Notes under the pieces: generated by a model
Told to the model about the DNA's origin: nothing
Seen by the model: the letters and a program-made list of their open reading frames with translations, nothing else
Database searches by the model: none
Shown here: positions 8,465-17,165 of the stretch, piece after piece
Numbering within the stretch: position 1 is the stretch's first letter
Layout of the letters: each line of letters starts with the position of its first letter
Translations under genes and position numbers: made by a program
NCBI GenBank assembly: GCA_965119215.1
Contig: CBCPKK010000019.1
Coordinates: 62,001 to 126,000, forward strand
DNA length: 64,000 nucleotides
Source of the DNA: Buttiauxella sp965119215
GTDB taxonomy: Bacteria; Pseudomonadota; Gammaproteobacteria; Enterobacterales; Enterobacteriaceae
Direction: 5' to 3'

Positions 8465-8896
8465 TTATTTACCGCGAACTAACGGCAGGTTTTCCCCGCT
8501 CCAGCCAGCAATACCTTCTTTCAGCAAGGTAACCTTTTCAAAACCAGCCTTCGTCAGCAGCACGGCGGAATCCTGGGAGGAAACACCATTACCACAAACT
8601 ACAATGACAGGCTGCGCTTTATGTTTTTCCAGCTCACCGAAGTTGCTGCTTTTAATATCAGCTGGCAGGATATTCAATGAGTTAGCAATATGGCCTTTGC
8701 GGAAATCATCACGCGAACGCACGTCGACGATAACAGCATCTTCTTTGTTGATCAGGCGGGTAGCTTCACCACGGGTGATCACCTTAACTTTAGAGGTTAA
8801 ACCTTTAAAGGTCATGAAAAGTACGGCGGCCAGTAAGCCAACCCACGCCAGACTAAGTATGGGATGGCGGCTAATGAATTGCATAATTTCTTGCAT
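8465..8896 (-). CDS. yibN: Membrane-anchored rhodanese-domain protein YibN
   Basis: 143 aa. An N-terminal membrane segment (LSLAWVGLLAAVLFMTF) precedes one rhodanese domain (about 40-140) containing DVRSRDDFRKGHI. The active-site loop reads VVCGNG, with a cysteine at the catalytic position; my recollection is that E. coli K-12 YibN has Asp here, so this copy may retain sulfurtransferase chemistry. The ATG is directly preceded by a C7 tract rather than a clear Shine-Dalgarno. The physiological role is not settled. Confidence 0.92.
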   Translation of the reverse strand: MQEIMQFISRHPILSLAWVGLLAAVLFMTFKGLTSKVKVITRGEATRLINKEDAVIVDVRSRDDFRKGHIANSLNILPADIKSSNFGELEKHKAQPVIVVCGNGVSSQDSAVLLTKAGFEKVTLLKEGIAGWSGENLPLVRGK

Positions 8897-9141
8897 GGGG
8901 GGGTGTAGCTCCCGACTAAGTAATATGAAAAAACCAGGTGAGGAGTATACATTTGCGTTGTGGCAAATACAGCCAGTCTGCGTGAGGTAATGTAGATTCT
9001 GCGGGATGTTACGAAAAAAATTACCTTAACGACGTAAAACCGATCACAATCCAACCCCTTTCTTTGATCTTCTGCGGCTATTTACCCTGTGGCCTGTAGT
9101 AAAATTACGCAAATTTTGTCTTTGACTTAGAGGTTGTCGCA

Positions 9142-10689
9142 ATGTCAGTTACTAAAAAACCTATGGTTCTGGTGATTCTGGATGGCTATGGCCACCGCGA
9201 AGAGCAGCAAGATAACGCTATTCTGAATGCTAAAACCCCGGTTATGGATAGCCTGTGGGCTCAGCGTCCACATACTTTAATCAACGCATCCGGCCTGGAC
9301 GTCGGTCTGCCAGACGGTCAAATGGGTAACTCCGAAGTGGGTCACGTAAACCTTGGCGCTGGCCGCATTGTTTACCAGGATCTGACTCGTCTGGATGTTG
9401 AAATTAAAGAACGTACTTTCTTTGCTAACCCAACGCTGACTGCTGCGGTAGACAAAGCGGTTGCTGCTGGCAAAGCTGTCCACATCATGGGCCTGACATC
9501 AGCGGGTGGCGTGCACAGCCACGAAGAACACATTCTGGCGATGATTGAACTGGCAGCTGAACGTGGCGCAGAAGCAATCTATCTACACGCATTCCTGGAT
9601 GGTCGCGATACACCACCACGCAGTGCAAAATCCTCTCTGGAAAAATTTGCCGACAAATTTGCCGCTCTGGGCAAAGGCCGCGTAGCCTCCCTGATTGGCC
9701 GTTACTACGCTATGGACCGCGATAACCGTTGGGACCGCGTTGAACTGGCATACGACCTGCTGACTCAAGCGAAAGGTGAGTTCCAGGCAGACACCGCTGT
9801 TGCTGGTCTGGAAGCGGCATACGCTCGCAATGAAAACGATGAATTCGTTAAACCAACGGTAATCCGTGCTGAAGGCGAAGCTGATGCAGTAATGAACGAC
9901 GGCGATGCGCTGATCTTCATGAACTTCCGCGCTGACCGTGCACGCCAAATCACTCGTACTTTTGTTAATGCTGACTTCGATGGGTTTGCTCGTAAGAAAG
10001 TCGTTAACTTCGGCGATTTCGTGATGCTGACTGAATACGCGGCAGACATCAAAGCCGCCTGCGCTTATCCACCAGCCTCCCTGAGCAATACTTTTGGCGA
10101 ATGGATGGCGAAGCACGATAAAACTCAGCTGCGCATCTCCGAAACTGAAAAATATGCTCACGTCACCTTCTTCTATAACGGTGGTGTTGAAGAGCCGTTT
10201 GCTGGTGAAGACCGCATTCTGATTAACTCCCCGAAAGTGGCAACTTACGACCTGCAACCAGAAATGAGTTCAGCAGAATTGACTGAAAAACTGTTGGCTG
10301 CAATCAACAGCGGTAAGTACGACACCATCATTTGTAACTATCCAAATGGCGACATGGTCGGCCATACCGGTATTTACGAAGCGGCCATTGCTGCAATCGA
10401 AGCGCTGGATAACTGTATTGCACAGGTCGTTTCTGCCGTGGAAAAAGTGGGCGGACAATTGCTTATCACCGCTGACCACGGCAACGCAGAGCAGATGGCT
10501 GACCCGGCAACTGGCCAGGCACATACTGCGCACACCAGCCTGCCAGTTCCGTTGATTTACATCGGCGATCGTCATGTGAAAGCGGTAGAAGGCGGCAAGC
10601 TTTCTGATATCGCACCAACGATGCTGAGCCTGATGGGGATGGAAATCCCGCAAGAGATGACTGGCAAGCCGCTGTTCATCGTGGAATAA
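9142..10689 (+). CDS. gpmM: 2,3-bisphosphoglycerate-independent phosphoglycerate mutase
   Basis: Mn-dependent glycolytic enzyme interconverting 3- and 2-phosphoglycerate. It has 515 aa (514 in E. coli). The alkaline-phosphatase-like metal site is visible: VILDGYGHR near residue 12, the catalytic serine in MGNSEVGH (S64), DGRDTPP, NFRADRARQ, and TADHGNAEQM near the C-terminus. It is the first gene of a plus-strand run with envC and yibQ. Confidence 0.98.
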   Translation: MSVTKKPMVLVILDGYGHREEQQDNAILNAKTPVMDSLWAQRPHTLINASGLDVGLPDGQMGNSEVGHVNLGAGRIVYQDLTRLDVEIKERTFFANPTLTAAVDKAVAAGKAVHIMGLTSAGGVHSHEEHILAMIELAAERGAEAIYLHAFLDGRDTPPRSAKSSLEKFADKFAALGKGRVASLIGRYYAMDRDNRWDRVELAYDLLTQAKGEFQADTAVAGLEAAYARNENDEFVKPTVIRAEGEADAVMNDGDALIFMNFRADRARQITRTFVNADFDGFARKKVVNFGDFVMLTEYAADIKAACAYPPASLSNTFGEWMAKHDKTQLRISETEKYAHVTFFYNGGVEEPFAGEDRILINSPKVATYDLQPEMSSAELTEKLLAAINSGKYDTIICNYPNGDMVGHTGIYEAAIAAIEALDNCIAQVVSAVEKVGGQLLITADHGNAEQMADPATGQAHTAHTSLPVPLIYIGDRHVKAVEGGKLSDIAPTMLSLMGMEIPQEMTGKPLFIVE

Positions 10690-10734
10690 TCCCTCCCCAT
10701 GAGGGGAAAGGCGATTTTTTCAATAACATGGGCC

Positions 10735-11982
10735 ATGAAATCGAAACCGTTTTCAGTCAGGCCCATTTTCTACGCCAGCGTTCTAAGCGCTGGCGTATTG
10801 TTATGCCCGTTACAAAGCCATGCCGACGATCGTACTCAGTTACAATCTATCCAACAGGATATTGCAGCTAAAGAACGTGCAGTTCGTCAGCAACAGCAGC
10901 AACGATCGGCATTACTCACTCAACTCCAGGCACAAGAGAAAGCGATTGCTGAAGCCAGCCGCAAGCTGCGCGATACGCAAAATACCCTTGCCGATCTCAA
11001 CCGCCAAATTGACACCATGAATGCATCGCTCGCGAAACTGCAAAAACAGCAGGCTTCGCAGGAGCGCAATCTGGCAGCTCAACTCGATGCATCTTTCCGT
11101 CAGGGCGAACATACCGGTATTCAGCTGATATTAAGTGGTGAAGAAAGCCAGCGTGGACAGCGCTTGCAGGCTTACTTCGGCTACCTGAACGCCGCGCGCC
11201 AGGAAACAATCGCCGAGCTGAAACAAACTAAAGCGGAAGTTGCGGAACAAAAAGAGAGTCTGGAAGCCAAGCAAACTGAACAACAGACTCTGCTCTACGA
11301 ACAACAAGCTCAACAAGCCAAGCTTGAAAGCGCCCGTAACGAACGTAAAAAAACGCTATCTACTCTCGAATCCTCTTTGCAGCAAGATCAGCAAAAACTG
11401 AGCGAGATGCGTCAGAACGAATCTCGTCTGCAAAATCAGATTGCCCGTGCTGCTGCGGCAGCCAAAGCGCGAGCCGAAAAAGAAGCGCGGGAAGCAGAAC
11501 AGGTACGGACTCGCCAGAAAGAAGCGACCAGCAAAGGCAGTACTTACAAACCAACAGAAAACGAGCGCTCATTGGTGTCACGCACTGGTGGCCTTGGCTC
11601 ACCTCGCGGGCAAGCATTCTGGCCGGTACGTGGTTCAATTCTGCATCGCTATGGCGAACAGCTGCAGGGTGAGCTACGTTGGAAAGGGATTGTGATCGCC
11701 GCAGGTGAAGGCACTGAAGTTAAAGCCATTGCTGATGGACGCGTGATCCTTGCCGATTGGCTGCAAGGCTACGGCCTGGTTGTCGTTGTCGAACATGGCA
11801 AAGGCGATATGAGTTTGTACGGTTATAACCAAAGCGCGCTGGTTAATGTGGGAACACAAGTTCGCGCAGGCCAGGCCATTGCGTTAGTGGGTAACAGTGG
11901 AGGTCAGGGCCGCCCGTCACTTTATTTCGAAATTCGTCGCCAGGGCCAGGCAGTCAATCCACAACCGTGGTTGGGAAGATAA
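10735..11982 (+). CDS. envC: Murein hydrolase activator EnvC
   Basis: Periplasmic activator of amidases AmiA and AmiB at the division septum. The chosen ATG gives 415 aa (419 in E. coli) with a signal peptide (MKSKPFSVRPIFYASVLSAG, cleaved near SHADD). The middle (about 25-265) is a long coiled coil rich in Gln, Lys and Glu. The C-terminal LytM domain (about 295-415) is degenerate in this family and binds rather than cuts. An ATG 12 codons upstream (10699) is possible, but would put a charged, unusual extension before the signal peptide. No strong Shine-Dalgarno decides between them. Confidence 0.93.
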   Translation: MKSKPFSVRPIFYASVLSAGVLLCPLQSHADDRTQLQSIQQDIAAKERAVRQQQQQRSALLTQLQAQEKAIAEASRKLRDTQNTLADLNRQIDTMNASLAKLQKQQASQERNLAAQLDASFRQGEHTGIQLILSGEESQRGQRLQAYFGYLNAARQETIAELKQTKAEVAEQKESLEAKQTEQQTLLYEQQAQQAKLESARNERKKTLSTLESSLQQDQQKLSEMRQNESRLQNQIARAAAAAKARAEKEAREAEQVRTRQKEATSKGSTYKPTENERSLVSRTGGLGSPRGQAFWPVRGSILHRYGEQLQGELRWKGIVIAAGEGTEVKAIADGRVILADWLQGYGLVVVVEHGKGDMSLYGYNQSALVNVGTQVRAGQAIALVGNSGGQGRPSLYFEIRRQGQAVNPQPWLGR

Positions 11983-11985
11983 GTT

Positions 11986-12948
11986 TTGCTTCAATTCCGT
12001 CGTGTGTTTTTCTCGGTCGTCAGCACACTCATGCTGACATCCCCTGTTTACGCTGGAAAACTGGCCATTGTGATAGATGACTTCGGTTATCGCCCCGCGC
12101 AAGAAAACCAGGTTATCGCTCTACCTTCAAACATTTCCGTGGCTGTTTTACCCAATGCGCCCCACGCTCGCGAAATGGCAACCAAAGCACATAATGCCGG
12201 TCACGAAGTGCTTATCCACCTGCCGATGGCTCCGCTAAGTAAACAACCGCTGGAAAAAGACACCCTGCGTCCAGATATGAGCAGTGGCGAAATCGAGCGC
12301 ATTATCCGCGATGCGGTAAACAGTGTGCCTTATGCCGTTGGCCTCAATAACCATATGGGCAGCGCGATGACTTCCAGCCTGTTTGGCATGCAAAAAGTGA
12401 TGCAGGCTTTGGGGCAATATAATCTCTATTTTCTCGACAGCATGACGATCGGCAATAGCCAGTCAATGCGGGCGGCAGCGGGTACTAACGTCAAAGTTAT
12501 CAAGCGCAAAGTCTTCCTCGACGATACGCAAAACGAAGCCGATATCCGTTTCCAGTTTAACCGTGCAATTGAATTGGCTCGTCGAAATGGCTCTGCCATT
12601 GCCATTGGACACCCGCATCCGACAACAGTGCGTGTACTGCAACAAATGGTGTACAGCTTGCCTGCGGATATTACGCTGGTGCGCCCAAGCAGTTTGCTTA
12701 ACGACCCTCAGGTTGATACCTCAAGGCCGAATAACTCAGGCCCTGTTGTGCCGGGTAAACCGGTTGAGCAGCCGCGCCATCCATTTAAAGGCGTGAGCCT
12801 GTGCAAGCCGAAAGAACCTTTGCAACCTGTCTATGCAACGACGTTCTTTACCGTATTAAGTGAAAGCATCAGCCAGAGCCAGTTGCTGAAATATATGCAG
12901 TTGCAATGGCAAGGCTGGGGGAAAACAAAGCCTACAACTCAGTCCTGA
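11986..12948 (+). CDS. yibQ: Divergent polysaccharide deacetylase family protein YibQ
   Basis: 320 aa, starting at a TTG 3 bp after envC. A signal peptide (through VYAGKLA) leads into a divergent polysaccharide deacetylase fold (PF04748 type) with VIDDFGY, HLPMAP and IGHPHP motifs. The periplasmic location is inferred. The TTG start is chosen because LLQFRRVFF aligns with the E. coli N-terminus. It is probably cotranscribed with envC. The 3' end overlaps the convergent glycosyltransferase gene by 10 bp. Confidence 0.9.
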   Translation: MLQFRRVFFSVVSTLMLTSPVYAGKLAIVIDDFGYRPAQENQVIALPSNISVAVLPNAPHAREMATKAHNAGHEVLIHLPMAPLSKQPLEKDTLRPDMSSGEIERIIRDAVNSVPYAVGLNNHMGSAMTSSLFGMQKVMQALGQYNLYFLDSMTIGNSQSMRAAAGTNVKVIKRKVFLDDTQNEADIRFQFNRAIELARRNGSAIAIGHPHPTTVRVLQQMVYSLPADITLVRPSSLLNDPQVDTSRPNNSGPVVPGKPVEQPRHPFKGVSLCKPKEPLQPVYATTFFTVLSESISQSQLLKYMQLQWQGWGKTKPTTQS

Positions 12949-13748
12949 TGCTGGGCGCGCGCAGAGGAAGCACTTTCTTTGCGCGCGTGACTCTTTAATC
13001 CACCATACCAATACCATGCCTTGAAATATTTCAGAAAACTATAAAAGGTGGCATACAACCCGGTAACCAGCCCTACTCTTCCCTTTCTCCAGGCACCGCT
13101 AAATAAATACCATTTGAAAAACGCCCCGATTGCACTAACGATACCTCTCATCAGTGAGGGTTTGATTTTTTTATTTTTGACCAGGCGAGTCGTGTAGCTA
13201 TTTAATTTATTAAACACTTCATGGATATTGTAAAAAGTATCATGGCGGACAAACCCAGGAATAACAGACGAATGGCTATACCCTGTGGCCTGATCGTCTA
13301 CCGGACGATCGTTAAACCGCGTCTGTTGGCGGTTATACAAGCGCACAGGGAAGTCTGGCGAAGATACAGGATAGATAGTTCGCACTTGCTCGCCCAGCAC
13401 AAACCAATAGCGTGATAAGCGCCAGGCTTGCTCTTTCCCGGGCTCTTCACCAGCCTTTAGCTTAAGGATAAAGGCTATCGTTTGCTCATCAAGCACTTCA
13501 TCGCTATCCATACACAGCACCCAGTCATGACTCGCAAGACTAGTGGCATGGTTCATTTGCTGGGAGTGTGTTTTAAATGGGTGATATATTGGCTCGATCC
13601 CATAACCACGAGAAATATTAATTGTGTCATCAATACTTCCTGAATCCAAAATAATAACTTCATCTGCAATTTTTATTAAGGGTTCTAATACCTCAGAAAG
13701 CAGGCGTGCAGAGTTATAAGTCAGCACACAAACTGATAATTTAAACAT
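12939..13748 (-). CDS. Family 2 glycosyltransferase, WaaE-like
   Basis: 269 aa, GT-A fold. The nucleotide-sugar motif VCVLTYNSA is at the N-terminus, DSGSIDDT lies near residue 36, and the metal-binding LCMDSDEVLDEQ near residue 80. It resembles WaaE (beta-1,4-glucosyltransferase of the LPS inner core), whose paralogue lies at 32015 in this window, including the basic aromatic C-terminus (FKAWYWYGGLKSHARKE). It occupies the position of E. coli waaH/yibD but is a different protein. It likely adds a sugar to LPS core or another surface glycan; donor and acceptor are unknown. Confidence 0.75.
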   Translation of the reverse strand: MFKLSVCVLTYNSARLLSEVLEPLIKIADEVIILDSGSIDDTINISRGYGIEPIYHPFKTHSQQMNHATSLASHDWVLCMDSDEVLDEQTIAFILKLKAGEEPGKEQAWRLSRYWFVLGEQVRTIYPVSSPDFPVRLYNRQQTRFNDRPVDDQATGYSHSSVIPGFVRHDTFYNIHEVFNKLNSYTTRLVKNKKIKPSLMRGIVSAIGAFFKWYLFSGAWRKGRVGLVTGLYATFYSFLKYFKAWYWYGGLKSHARKESASSARAQHQD

Positions 13749-13932
13749 TATTGTTATGCCATCAAAAATCTTATTATATCACCAGCAGTAATTATCGAGA
13801 TAGATTCGAGATCCGAATTCGAATTTTTATATAATAAATATCTCGTCTAAAAGATTCACCGAAAGCGATAGTTATCACTCAATACAGCCTTTATAATGCC
13901 GCGTTAAATAATGCTACAGGGGTCGGTCTACG

Positions 13933-15165
13933 ATGACGCAACAGCGGCATAAAATTCTCTTACTGGATAACGGTAAAGAGTGGGGTGGTGGTACCAACAG
14001 CATGTTGGAACTGCTCAAACGTATTGACCGTCAACGGTTTGATATCACGTGTTGCTTTTATTACAACTATGCACGCGGTGAAGGTGAAACCATTGAGAAA
14101 GTGCTTAATAGCATTCAGATCCCTGTCATTTTCATCCCGCAACGTAAGCAACCTGGCTGGGCAAAAATCAGCAAGGAAGTCGCTCGTGCATTTTTGTTCT
14201 TCAGCAAAGCTGGGCGCAAAAAGATAACCGCATACATTGATACGCAGTGGCGAATTAAACCGAACGCGACGGCTTTGCGCGAAATACTGCAAAAAGATGG
14301 CTACGATATTCTGTATATGAATAACCAGCCAGGCTCCAATCTGGAAGGTTATCTGGCGGCAGAACCGCTCGATGTTGCAGTCGTACAACACTGTCGCATA
14401 GAGCCAGTAATGAGCCACTCCATTACAAAAGTAGTGAACCGCGTAGGCAATGCAGTGATCGCAGTTTCTCATGGCGTAGAAAGCGTGCTGCTGAACCACT
14501 GCGTGAAAAAATCGATCTGCACTACCGTTCCTAACGCCATTGATATTCACCAACCATTGCCCTCAGGCCAGGCGATTCGCAAGTTGCCAGGAATTGACGA
14601 GAACACGTTCCTGTTTGGCAGTATTGGGTCGCTGATCCCAAGAAAATCCTGCCATCATACGCTGGAAGCTTTGCACCGTTTTCAGCGCCAACATCCCGAA
14701 GCGAAATGGAAGTTTATACTGGTTGGCGAAGGGAACGATCGGGACAAATTAAAAAGCCAGGCTGCAGATTATGGATTTGCTGATCGGGTCATCTTTACTG
14801 GCTTTCGTAATAACCCACTGGATTATCTTGCCGCCTTTGATGCCTTTATTCTTGCGTCAAAAAGTGAAGGTTTGCCGCGCGTAGTCCTCGAATCCATGCT
14901 ACTCAAAACCGTGGTTATCGGTTCTAATGTGACGGGCACTGCGGAGTTAATTGACTCAGGGCGCACTGGCCTGCTCTATCCTTATGGCGACACAGTTACG
15001 CTCGCCTCGCATCTGCAGCAAGTATGGCAAGATAGTACATTACGTGATGCCCTCACGCAGTCTGCTCATCAGCACGTGATTGATAATTATGCGATTGAAC
15101 ACTATGTTGCCGGTGTCGAAGCCGTTCTTAGCGCCGTGAAACCTACCCGGAATGAATATGTTTAA
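13933..15165 (+). CDS. Family 4 (GT-B) glycosyltransferase
   Basis: 410 aa cytosolic glycosyltransferase. The N-terminal domain has the acceptor-side loop GGGTNSMLELLKRI. The C-terminal domain has the GT4 signature GSIGSLIPRKSCHHTLEAL, FILVGEGNDRDKL, and the E-x7-E donor motif in SKSEGLPRVVLESML. Preceded by a 184-bp AT-rich gap shared with the divergent GT2 gene. The last codons overlap the next gene, so the two are translationally coupled. Likely a surface-polysaccharide transferase; substrate unknown. Confidence 0.78.
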   Translation: MTQQRHKILLLDNGKEWGGGTNSMLELLKRIDRQRFDITCCFYYNYARGEGETIEKVLNSIQIPVIFIPQRKQPGWAKISKEVARAFLFFSKAGRKKITAYIDTQWRIKPNATALREILQKDGYDILYMNNQPGSNLEGYLAAEPLDVAVVQHCRIEPVMSHSITKVVNRVGNAVIAVSHGVESVLLNHCVKKSICTTVPNAIDIHQPLPSGQAIRKLPGIDENTFLFGSIGSLIPRKSCHHTLEALHRFQRQHPEAKWKFILVGEGNDRDKLKSQAADYGFADRVIFTGFRNNPLDYLAAFDAFILASKSEGLPRVVLESMLLKTVVIGSNVTGTAELIDSGRTGLLYPYGDTVTLASHLQQVWQDSTLRDALTQSAHQHVIDNYAIEHYVAGVEAVLSAVKPTRNEYV

Positions 15166-16078
15166 ATTTCTGAATGCAAAATATCGCCATATTACGGCGC
15201 AACATAATATCCCTTATCAGGAACCCACTGCCGGAAGTTCTGCGGTGCCGGTAACGTCGATAGTTATTCCTTGCTCCGGTGCCGATTACATCGAAGAAGG
15301 CTTGCTTTCCGCGACGTTCGCTGCGCGATTTGCCCCTGACGTTGAAGAGATAGTGATTGTTTCCGATCGCCCTGCACATGAGTTTGGTGAATTGCCACCT
15401 AAAACCAGAGTCGTGACGCTTGAACTTCCGCAGCGTGAGGAAGGCTATCGTTATAAGCAAATTTACCTTAGCCGTTTAATAAAATTAAACGCGCCATTAC
15501 AGGCTCGCACTGACGGTATTTTGATGATCGATTCCGATCTGAATTTACTGCAAATGCCGCGCTTTAAAATTGAAGAACACCATATCTACTCCAGTTTCCG
15601 TCAGGGGAAAATGATCGCCAAACTGGATAGAGCACCGGCAGATAAAGTGCCTGCGTATTATAAAGATACGGTGCGCCCATACATTGTCGACCACGTTAAT
15701 GGGGCATTCCTGGCGGCTACGCGTAAAACCTGGCGTCGCATTTGCCCATTATGGCTCACGTTATTCCAGGATACCTGGGAGTTAATGGACGACAGTCAAC
15801 CGCCAACAGATCAGCTGCCGTTGGCTGCACTGCTGGATATGCTCGATATCAAAACGGTGAATTTGGGCGACTGGATGAACTGGCCGGTATCTAAAAAAAT
15901 TGGTGGTTCCCCTGCCGTTATTCCAAAACCGGTTGTTGGCGCACATGGCGGTTTCCCGCTTTCTGAATGGCAGAAATATCTTGTCTCACCGGAGAGTGAA
16001 TTGCTGTTTAAAGGGCAGGATTACACCCGTAAAGTGCGTTATCTGACGGATGCGGAAAAGCAAACCGCTAGCGAATAA
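15152..16078 (+). CDS. Putative nucleotide-sugar transferase superfamily protein
   Basis: 308 aa, not assigned to a named gene. It begins with a GT-A-like strand (TSIVIPCSGADYIEEGL), then EEIVIVSDRPA and a DxD-like ILMIDSDLNLL near residue 128, so a nucleotide-diphospho-sugar transferase fold is inferred. HVNGAFLAATRKTW and the C-terminal VVGAHGGFPLSEW are further landmarks. No signal peptide or membrane helix is visible. The start overlaps the preceding GT4 gene by 14 bp; a second ATG at 15158 is equally possible. It is followed by a terminator, so the two genes form a small operon of unknown glycan role. Confidence 0.6.
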   Translation: MNMFKFLNAKYRHITAQHNIPYQEPTAGSSAVPVTSIVIPCSGADYIEEGLLSATFAARFAPDVEEIVIVSDRPAHEFGELPPKTRVVTLELPQREEGYRYKQIYLSRLIKLNAPLQARTDGILMIDSDLNLLQMPRFKIEEHHIYSSFRQGKMIAKLDRAPADKVPAYYKDTVRPYIVDHVNGAFLAATRKTWRRICPLWLTLFQDTWELMDDSQPPTDQLPLAALLDMLDIKTVNLGDWMNWPVSKKIGGSPAVIPKPVVGAHGGFPLSEWQKYLVSPESELLFKGQDYTRKVRYLTDAEKQTASE

Positions 16079-16087
16079 TGAAATGTG

Positions 16088-16113
16088 AAAAGGCCGGTTT
16101 CCCGGCCTTTTTT
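16088..16113. terminator. Bidirectional terminator
   Basis: Perfect 10-bp stem AAAAGGCCGG / CCGGCCTTTT with a TTTC loop and further T residues. It separates the plus-strand glycan operon from the convergent kbl-tdh operon. Confidence 0.88.
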
Positions 16114-16129
16114 GAACGTCGCTGAACGA

Positions 16130-17155
16130 TTAATCCCAGCTAAGAATTACTTTACCGGACTGCCCAGAACGCATGGCATCAAAACCTTTCTGGAAATCAT
16201 CGACACCAAAACGGTGGGTAATAATCGGTGAGAGATCCAGACCAGACTGAATTAATGCAGCCATTTTGTACCAGGTCTCGAACATTTCACGTCCGTAAAT
16301 TCCTTTAATGAACAAGCCCTTGAAGATGACTTTCGTCCAGTCGATAGACATATCTGACGGAGGTATCCCCAGCATCGCAATACGGCCACCGTGGTTCATG
16401 GTATCAAGCATGGTACGGAATGCAGGTGGTGCGCCTGACATTTCCAGACCCACATCAAAACCTTCGGTCATACCCAACTCGTTCATCACGTCAGTCAGAT
16501 TTTCCTTGCTGACGTTTACTGCACGAGTCACGCCCATTTTGCATGCCAGCTCAAGACGGTACTCATTCACGTCAGTGATCACGACATTACGCGCACCCAC
16601 ATGTTTCGCAACGGCCGCAGCCATAATGCCAATCGGGCCTGCGCCAGAAACCAGCACATCTTCACCGACCAAATCGAAGGACAGAGCGGTGTGAACCGCA
16701 TTGCCGAACGGGTCAAAGATTGAAGCCAGGTCGTCAGAAATATTGTCAGGAATCTTGAAAGCATTAAAGGCAGGCAGCACCAGATATTCAGCAAAACAAC
16801 CTGGGCGATTCACGCCTACACCGGTAGTGTTGCGGCACAGATGAGTTCGACCCGCGCGACAGTTACGACAGTGACCACAGGTAATATGGCCTTCACCGGA
16901 TACGCGGTCGCCAATTTTGAAACCTTTTACTTCCTGGCCGATTTCGACAACTTCGCCGACATATTCATGACCCACAACCATCGGTACTGGAATTGTCTTC
17001 TGCGACCATTCGTCCCAGTTATAAATATGCACATCGGTACCGCAAATCGCAGTTTTACGGATTTTGATCAGCAGATCGTTATGACCCATTTCCGGCTTGG
17101 GTGCATCCGTCATCCAGATGCCTTCTTCTGCTTTCAGTTTCGCTAATGCTTTCAT
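16130..17155 (-). CDS. tdh: L-threonine 3-dehydrogenase
   Basis: NAD-dependent zinc enzyme converting threonine to 2-amino-3-ketobutyrate, the first step of the threonine-to-glycine route. The start at 17155 gives 341 aa and MKALAKLKAEEGIWM, as in E. coli; a 70-codon upstream extension runs back into kbl and is rejected. The catalytic zinc Cys is in TAICGTDVH, GHEYVGEVV follows, and the structural zinc cysteines are in CGHCRNCRAGRTHLC. The Rossmann motif is GAGPIGIMAA. It is downstream of kbl in one operon. Confidence 0.98.
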   Translation of the reverse strand: MKALAKLKAEEGIWMTDAPKPEMGHNDLLIKIRKTAICGTDVHIYNWDEWSQKTIPVPMVVGHEYVGEVVEIGQEVKGFKIGDRVSGEGHITCGHCRNCRAGRTHLCRNTTGVGVNRPGCFAEYLVLPAFNAFKIPDNISDDLASIFDPFGNAVHTALSFDLVGEDVLVSGAGPIGIMAAAVAKHVGARNVVITDVNEYRLELACKMGVTRAVNVSKENLTDVMNELGMTEGFDVGLEMSGAPPAFRTMLDTMNHGGRIAMLGIPPSDMSIDWTKVIFKGLFIKGIYGREMFETWYKMAALIQSGLDLSPIITHRFGVDDFQKGFDAMRSGQSGKVILSWD

Positions 17156-17165
17156 GACCGCTCCC

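Noticed and set aside
8881..8896. C7 tract at the yibN start as a phase-variation switch
   Set aside because: The tract lies before the ATG, so slippage would not change the reading frame, and seven bases is short.
9583..10257. 224-codon minus-strand ORF inside gpmM
   Set aside because: Entirely antisense to gpmM; low-complexity, Phe/Val-rich translation typical of a shadow frame.
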